The position numbers and the translations under genes are program-made. Shown here in pieces: positions 6,619 to 10,105 of a DNA stretch of 10,105 nucleotides. Under the pieces are notes generated by a model. It was not told where the DNA came from. It was given only the letters and a program-made list of their open reading frames with translations, and searched no databases. Numbering within the stretch: the first letter of the stretch is position 1; every line of letters begins with the position of its first letter. The stretch is from Actinomycetes bacterium (GTDB taxonomy: Bacteria > Actinomycetota > Actinomycetes > Mycobacteriales > Mycobacteriaceae): assembly GCA_023417985.1 (NCBI GenBank), contig JAEZDV010000140.1, forward strand, positions 1-10,105, in the 5' to 3' direction.

Positions 6619-6624
6619 CGCGGC

Positions 6625-7461
6625 ATGGCGAGCAGTGACGACGGCCAGTTGGCGAGAAGCAGACTCGGTGCGATCGCGCGCACGGCGGGTCGTGAGGTCG
6701 ACCATCTGGGGGACGACCAGGCGTACGACGAACCCGAGCCCCCGCCGACAACCACCCTGAGCGACCGACTCCTCGCCGCACGATGGAGCACCGGACACCG
6801 CGGCACTGCGGCGCTCGCCGGGGTGGGCGTGCTCGCCGTGCTGGTCACGGCCGGGGTTCTCTGGCGCGACCGGCCCGTCCCGGACCCGGTGCCGCCGCTG
6901 CCCGCCGTCGAGATCGCCGCCGCAACCACTGCTGCGGCGACCACGGTTGCGGCGACCACAGGGGCCACACCGGAACCCGAGCCGGAACCGGCCGCACTGG
7001 TCGTGAGCGTGGTGGGTCTCGTCCACCGGCCCGGACTCGTGGAGATCGCTCCCGGCGCACGCGTGGCGGACGCGCTCGACGCCGCCGGCGGTGCCGCACC
7101 GGGGGCGGACCTCGTAGGCCTCAACCTCGCTCGCCACGTATCCGACGGCGACCAGATCGTCGTCGGACTGTCTCCGCCACAACCCGTTCCGCACGGAAGT
7201 TCCGTCTCCGGTGCGGGTCGGCCCGATGGGCAGGACGACGATCCGGGCGCAGCAGGAACATCTGGACCGGGAAAGGTCGATCTGAACGCCGCCGACGAAG
7301 CAACGCTGGATGCGCTTCCCGGCGTGGGCCCGGTGACAGCCGCGTCCATCGTCGCGTTCCGGCAGGCGAACGGGCCGTTCACCGACGTCGAACAACTCGG
7401 CGAAGTCGACGGGATCGGCCCGGCGCGGCTCGCACGGTTGCGTGACCTGGTCACGGTGTGA
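6625..7461 (+). CDS. comEA: ComEA family DNA-binding protein
   Basis: ComEA binds incoming double-stranded DNA at the outer face of the membrane and hands it to the ComEC channel in natural transformation. The 278-residue protein shows these parts in order: a charged cytoplasmic N terminus (1-58), one membrane helix (about 60-80, GTAALAGVGVLAVLVTAGVLW), a Pro/Ala/Thr/Glu-rich linker (about 82-123), a SLBB-type domain (125-182, from LVVSVVGLVHRPGLVEIAPG), a Gly/Asp-rich hinge, and a C-terminal pair of helix-hairpin-helix motifs (217-278). The two HhH turns are LPGVGP (231-236) and VDGIGP (261-266). The architecture is that of Gram-positive ComEA. ATG 6625 fits a leaderless -10. The stop overlaps the comEC start by four bases. 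Competence is not shown for most relatives, so a role in DNA uptake is inferred from the family. Confidence 0.93.
   Translation: MASSDDGQLARSRLGAIARTAGREVDHLGDDQAYDEPEPPPTTTLSDRLLAARWSTGHRGTAALAGVGVLAVLVTAGVLWRDRPVPDPVPPLPAVEIAAATTAAATTVAATTGATPEPEPEPAALVVSVVGLVHRPGLVEIAPGARVADALDAAGGAAPGADLVGLNLARHVSDGDQIVVGLSPPQPVPHGSSVSGAGRPDGQDDDPGAAGTSGPGKVDLNAADEATLDALPGVGPVTAASIVAFRQANGPFTDVEQLGEVDGIGPARLARLRDLVTV
6933..6959 (+). repeat. Short in-frame tandem repeat in the ComEA linker
   Basis: TGCGGCGACCAC occurs at 6933-6944 and 6948-6959, a 15-base period. It encodes repeating Ala-Ala-Thr-Thr units in the low-complexity linker after the membrane helix. A change in copy number would stay in frame and alter linker length. 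Confidence 0.6.
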
Positions 7462-9806
7462 CCGCGCTGCCCGACCTCGACGCAAGACTGGTGCCGTGCG
7501 CTGCAGCCGCCTGGGGTGTGACAGCGCTCGGGCTTCACCGCGGTTCGGTGCCTGCCGGTGCCGCCGCTGTCCTCGCATGCGTCGGGGCCGGTCTGGTCTA
7601 CGTCGTGTCGGTGCGCGGCCGGGGAATCCGGCAGGCCCCCGCTGTCCTACCAGTGGTGCTCGCACTCTGCGCGGTGGTCGCGGGTTTCGGCACGGCAACG
7701 GGAATACGCATGTGGTTCACCGAAACACATCCGGTGGTCGAGGCCGCGGCCGCCGGGGGGTGGACGACCGCAGTCCTCGAACCGACAGACGATCCGAAGG
7801 CGCTGCGGCGCGCGGGTTTCGGCGGGGAACCTCAGGTTCGGATACCGGCCACCCTGCGGCACGTGACCATCGGAGATGTCTCCGTGGCTACGGGTGGCAC
7901 CGTCGTCGTCTTTGCTCCCGCCGAAGGATGGTCGAATATTCTTCCCGGACAGCGTGTTACCGCACGCTTCCGCATGTCTCCCCTCTTGGGGCCGGGCACG
8001 GGCGTCGCAATATTCCGGGCCGACGAGCCACCGAGTGCTGTGGCATCCCCACCCGTGTGGCAGCGGTGGGCAGGCATCGTGCGGATGCGGTTGGCCGAGG
8101 CGTGCCGCAGTGCTCTTGCTGCGGACCAGGCAGGACTGCTGCCCGGTCTCGTCGTCGGCGATACCTCGCGCCTGGAGGAAAGCACACGGGAGGACTTCCG
8201 TGTCGCGGGCCTGGCCCATCTGACCGCCGTATCCGGAGCGAACGTGAGCATCGTTCTCGGTGCGATCCTGCTCGTCGTGCGGGCCGTGGGAGCAGGGCCG
8301 CGTACCGGAACTGCCGTGGCCGCAGTGGCTCTTGTCGCCTTCGTGATCGTGGTGCGGCCTTCGGCGAGCGTCGTGCGCGCAGCGGCAATGGGTGCGATCG
8401 CGTTGCTGGCACTGGTCGCCGGACGCGAACGTCAGGCGTTGCCGGCGTTGTGCGCTTCCGTCGGCATCCTGCTGATCCTCGCGCCGGACCTCGCCGTCGA
8501 TGTCGGCTTCGCGTTGTCGGTCTCGGCGACGGCGGGCCTGGTGGTGCTCGCTCCCGTGGTTGTCGCGTGGTTGTGCGAACACGGCTGGCCGCGTGTGGTC
8601 GCCGAAGTCTCGGCGGTCTCGGGGACGGCGTTCGCCGTAACCGCGCCGATCGTCGCCGCAGCCACCGGCACGGTAAGTGTGGTGTCCATCGCGGCGAACA
8701 TTCTCGTCGCACCCGTCGTGGCGCCGCTGACCGTGCTCGGATCCGCAGTGGCGGTGGTCGCGACCATCCATGCCGGCGCCGGTGAGGTGCTCGCCGCCGT
8801 CGCCGCACCGTTGTTGTGGTGGATGCTCGGTGTCGCAGACCGTGCCGCCGCCCTGCCCTCCGCTGAGATCGCGGTACCCGACGGGACGACGGGCGCAATG
8901 ATCGTCGGTGTCGTCGCATCGGTGATCTGTTGTGCGGCGAGGTACAGGCGGATGCGGGTGGTCGTCGGGGTCGCGCTGCTCGCCGCTGCGGCAGTGTGGC
9001 TCCCGGTCCGGCTCCTGCAGCCGGGATGGCCGGGCGAGGGCTGGGTCCTGGTCGCCTGCGACGTCGGTCAGGGTGACGCACTGATCCTTGCCACGGATGG
9101 GGGAGGCGCGGTGGTCGTCGACGCGGGCGCGGAGCCCGAACCCGTGGACCGCTGCCTGCGGCGCCTTCGTATCCGCACCGTGTCGATGCTCGTGGCGACG
9201 CATCTCCATGCCGATCACACCGGGGGTGTGGCGGGCGTTCTCGGGGGACGTGAGGTCGCGTCGGTGGTGGTGGGCCCGGGCGCCGCGGATCGTGAGGGTG
9301 CTGGGGACCTTGCTCGTCTCGCCGGGAGGCACGGTGTTCCGGTGCGAGAGGTCGGGCACGACGATGTCCTGGTTTCCGGTGCCACGACGATCAGGGTGAT
9401 CGGCCCGGTTCGTCCGGGATACGCCGAGGAGAACGATCTGTCGCTGGTCCTGGTCGCCGACACCCCCATCGGACGGATTCTGCTGCCGGGAGATGCGGAG
9501 GAGGCGGCGCTCGACGCGCTGGTGCGTTCGGGCACCGATGTGCGGGCGGATGTGCTGAAGGTGCCGCACCACGGCTCGCGCACTACCCCGACCCGGTTCT
9601 TCGATGTGGTCCGTCCGCGCGTCGCGGTGATCAGCGCCGGCCGCGACAACACCTTCGGGCATCCGCATCCGCAGACGGTCGCTGCACTTCGGGCGCTGGG
9701 AACGCGGGTGCTGAGCACCGATCGGCACGGCGATGTCGCGGTGGTGCGTGCGGGCTCGGGGGCCTTGGCCGTGGTGTCGGACCGCCGTGACACCATCGAG
9801 CCGTGA
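7458..9806 (+). CDS. comEC: ComEC/Rec2 family competence protein, DNA uptake channel
   Basis: ComEC forms the membrane channel that brings single-stranded DNA into the cell. The 782-residue protein is full length. Two to three hydrophobic segments lie in residues 10-85, followed by an OB-like soluble region (about 90-195, with VVVFAPAEGWSNILPGQRV). The multi-helix competence core begins near 240 and carries the hallmark GLAHLTAVSGANVS (His254, Ser259-Gly260-Ala261-Asn262). About eight hydrophobic helices run to ~520. The C-terminal metallo-beta-lactamase-like domain (about 528-775) keeps its metal ligands: HLHADH at 582-587, Asp679 in LPGDAEE, and His704-His705 in KVPHHGSR, then FGHPHPQ. An intact site fits a nuclease that degrades the non-transported strand. 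GTG 7458 overlaps the comEA stop (GTGA) with no Shine-Dalgarno sequence, so coupling is likely. The stop in turn overlaps holA. Transport itself is inferred from the family. Confidence 0.94.
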   Translation: MTALPDLDARLVPCAAAAWGVTALGLHRGSVPAGAAAVLACVGAGLVYVVSVRGRGIRQAPAVLPVVLALCAVVAGFGTATGIRMWFTETHPVVEAAAAGGWTTAVLEPTDDPKALRRAGFGGEPQVRIPATLRHVTIGDVSVATGGTVVVFAPAEGWSNILPGQRVTARFRMSPLLGPGTGVAIFRADEPPSAVASPPVWQRWAGIVRMRLAEACRSALAADQAGLLPGLVVGDTSRLEESTREDFRVAGLAHLTAVSGANVSIVLGAILLVVRAVGAGPRTGTAVAAVALVAFVIVVRPSASVVRAAAMGAIALLALVAGRERQALPALCASVGILLILAPDLAVDVGFALSVSATAGLVVLAPVVVAWLCEHGWPRVVAEVSAVSGTAFAVTAPIVAAATGTVSVVSIAANILVAPVVAPLTVLGSAVAVVATIHAGAGEVLAAVAAPLLWWMLGVADRAAALPSAEIAVPDGTTGAMIVGVVASVICCAARYRRMRVVVGVALLAAAAVWLPVRLLQPGWPGEGWVLVACDVGQGDALILATDGGGAVVVDAGAEPEPVDRCLRRLRIRTVSMLVATHLHADHTGGVAGVLGGREVASVVVGPGAADREGAGDLARLAGRHGVPVREVGHDDVLVSGATTIRVIGPVRPGYAEENDLSLVLVADTPIGRILLPGDAEEAALDALVRSGTDVRADVLKVPHHGSRTTPTRFFDVVRPRVAVISAGRDNTFGHPHPQTVAALRALGTRVLSTDRHGDVAVVRAGSGALAVVSDRRDTIEP

Positions 9807-10105
9807 GCGACTCTTCTTTGCATCTGCTCCTCGGTGACGAGGAACTTCTGATCGACCGGGCAATTGCGAAGATCGTCGCCGACGTTCGTGCCCGGAGCGG
9901 GGTGGGCACCGACCTTCCGGTGTCGCGGTTGCGCGCCGGTGACGCCGGTGCACCCGAACTCGCGGAGTTGCTGAGTCCATCGCTGTTCGCCGAGGACCGG
10001 GTCGTGGTGCTCGAGGCTGCCGGGGAGGCCGGGAAGGACGCCGCAGCCCTGATTCTCGACGCGGCCGGCGAGGTGCCGGACGGCGTCACGCTGGTCGTCG
10101 TGCAC
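9803..10105 (+). CDS. holA: DNA polymerase III subunit delta, 5' part
   Basis: HolA (delta) opens the beta sliding clamp as part of the clamp-loader complex at the replication fork. Only the first 101 residues are in the window and the frame is open at its edge; the full protein is usually about 310-340 residues. The N terminus reads MSDSSLHLLLGDEELLIDRA, with the LGDEELL segment typical of delta. It continues with VSRLRAGDAGAPELAELLSPSLFAEDRVVVLEAAGEAGKDA, which closely resembles what I recall of mycobacterial HolA. The GTG start at 9803 overlaps the comEC stop as GTGA and has no Shine-Dalgarno sequence, so translation is probably coupled to comEC. comEC-holA order is common in bacteria and supports the call. 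Confidence 0.92.
   Translation, partial: MSDSSLHLLLGDEELLIDRAIAKIVADVRARSGVGTDLPVSRLRAGDAGAPELAELLSPSLFAEDRVVVLEAAGEAGKDAAALILDAAGEVPDGVTLVVVH

Larger units (their letters stand above)
6526..6624 (+). other. Intergenic region degV-comEA
   Basis: This 99-base gap is the only substantial one in the window. It holds a 9-base direct repeat (6538-6546 and 6557-6565), a GATCGATC palindrome between the copies (6551-6558), a small hairpin (6566-6583) and a TANNNT -10 candidate (6613-6618). No ORF or RNA gene is evident. In M. tuberculosis, as recalled, eis sits in this position; here it is absent. Confidence 0.8.

Noticed and set aside
5878..7698. 606-residue minus-strand open frame across degV and comEA
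   Set aside because: It spans two convincing genes and their intergenic gap, has no domain, and shows the same GC-bias shadow composition.
7647..9980. 777-residue open frame on the minus strand opposite comEC
   Set aside because: Its composition is Arg/His/Asp-rich with no recognisable domain. It mirrors comEC codons with strong third-position G/C bias, which suppresses stops on the opposite strand, and comEC itself has all family motifs.
1..10105. Search for a mobile element, CRISPR array, toxin-antitoxin or defence system
   Set aside because: Every gene belongs to a conserved chromosomal family, all are co-oriented with tight spacing. I saw no terminal inverted repeats, integrase, spaced repeats or compositionally foreign block.

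Overview
The window is high-GC actinobacterial DNA. All eleven genes lie on the + strand and are tightly packed, with strong G/C preference at third codon positions and frequent GTG starts. Several families are typical of mycolic-acid bacteria: the glucosyl-3-phosphoglycerate phosphatase and the diglucosylglycerate octanoyltransferase of methylglucose lipopolysaccharide synthesis, and an actinobacterial MoxR/VWA pair. From memory, the order proA, moxR, VWA, nadD, rsfS, gpgP, octT, degV, comEA, comEC, holA matches the Mycobacterium tuberculosis segment Rv2427c-Rv2413c, minus the insertion-type genes and eis found there. Protein sequence and codon use suggest Rhodococcus or a close relative. The genus is an inference.

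Layout. (1) 1-716: the 3' part of proA (proline synthesis). (2) 742-3085: a MoxR AAA+ ATPase and a CoxE-type VWA protein, separated by one base; this looks like a chaperone pair with unknown client. (3) 3105-5704: nadD, rsfS, gpgP and octT. They overlap by 4, 4 and 14 bases, so they are probably one translationally coupled operon joining NAD synthesis, ribosome silencing and two steps of polysaccharide synthesis. (4) 5710-6525: a DegV-family fatty-acid-binding protein. (5) 6526-6624: the only real intergenic gap (99 bases), holding a 9-base direct repeat, a small hairpin and a putative promoter. (6) 6625-10105: comEA, comEC and the 5' part of holA, each overlapping the next by four bases (GTGA).

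Three transcription units can be proposed. The starts of nadD, degV and comEA all lack a Shine-Dalgarno sequence, and each has a TANNNT -10 element 6-8 bases upstream of the start codon, the arrangement expected for leaderless mRNAs. The inner genes are joined by GTGA stop/start overlaps or short gaps.

I see no phage, insertion sequence, CRISPR array, RNA gene or defence system. This is mostly conserved core genome. The points most worth a second look are the leaderless promoter trio, the direct repeat ahead of comEA, the clientless MoxR/VWA pair, and the gpgP-octT overlap.
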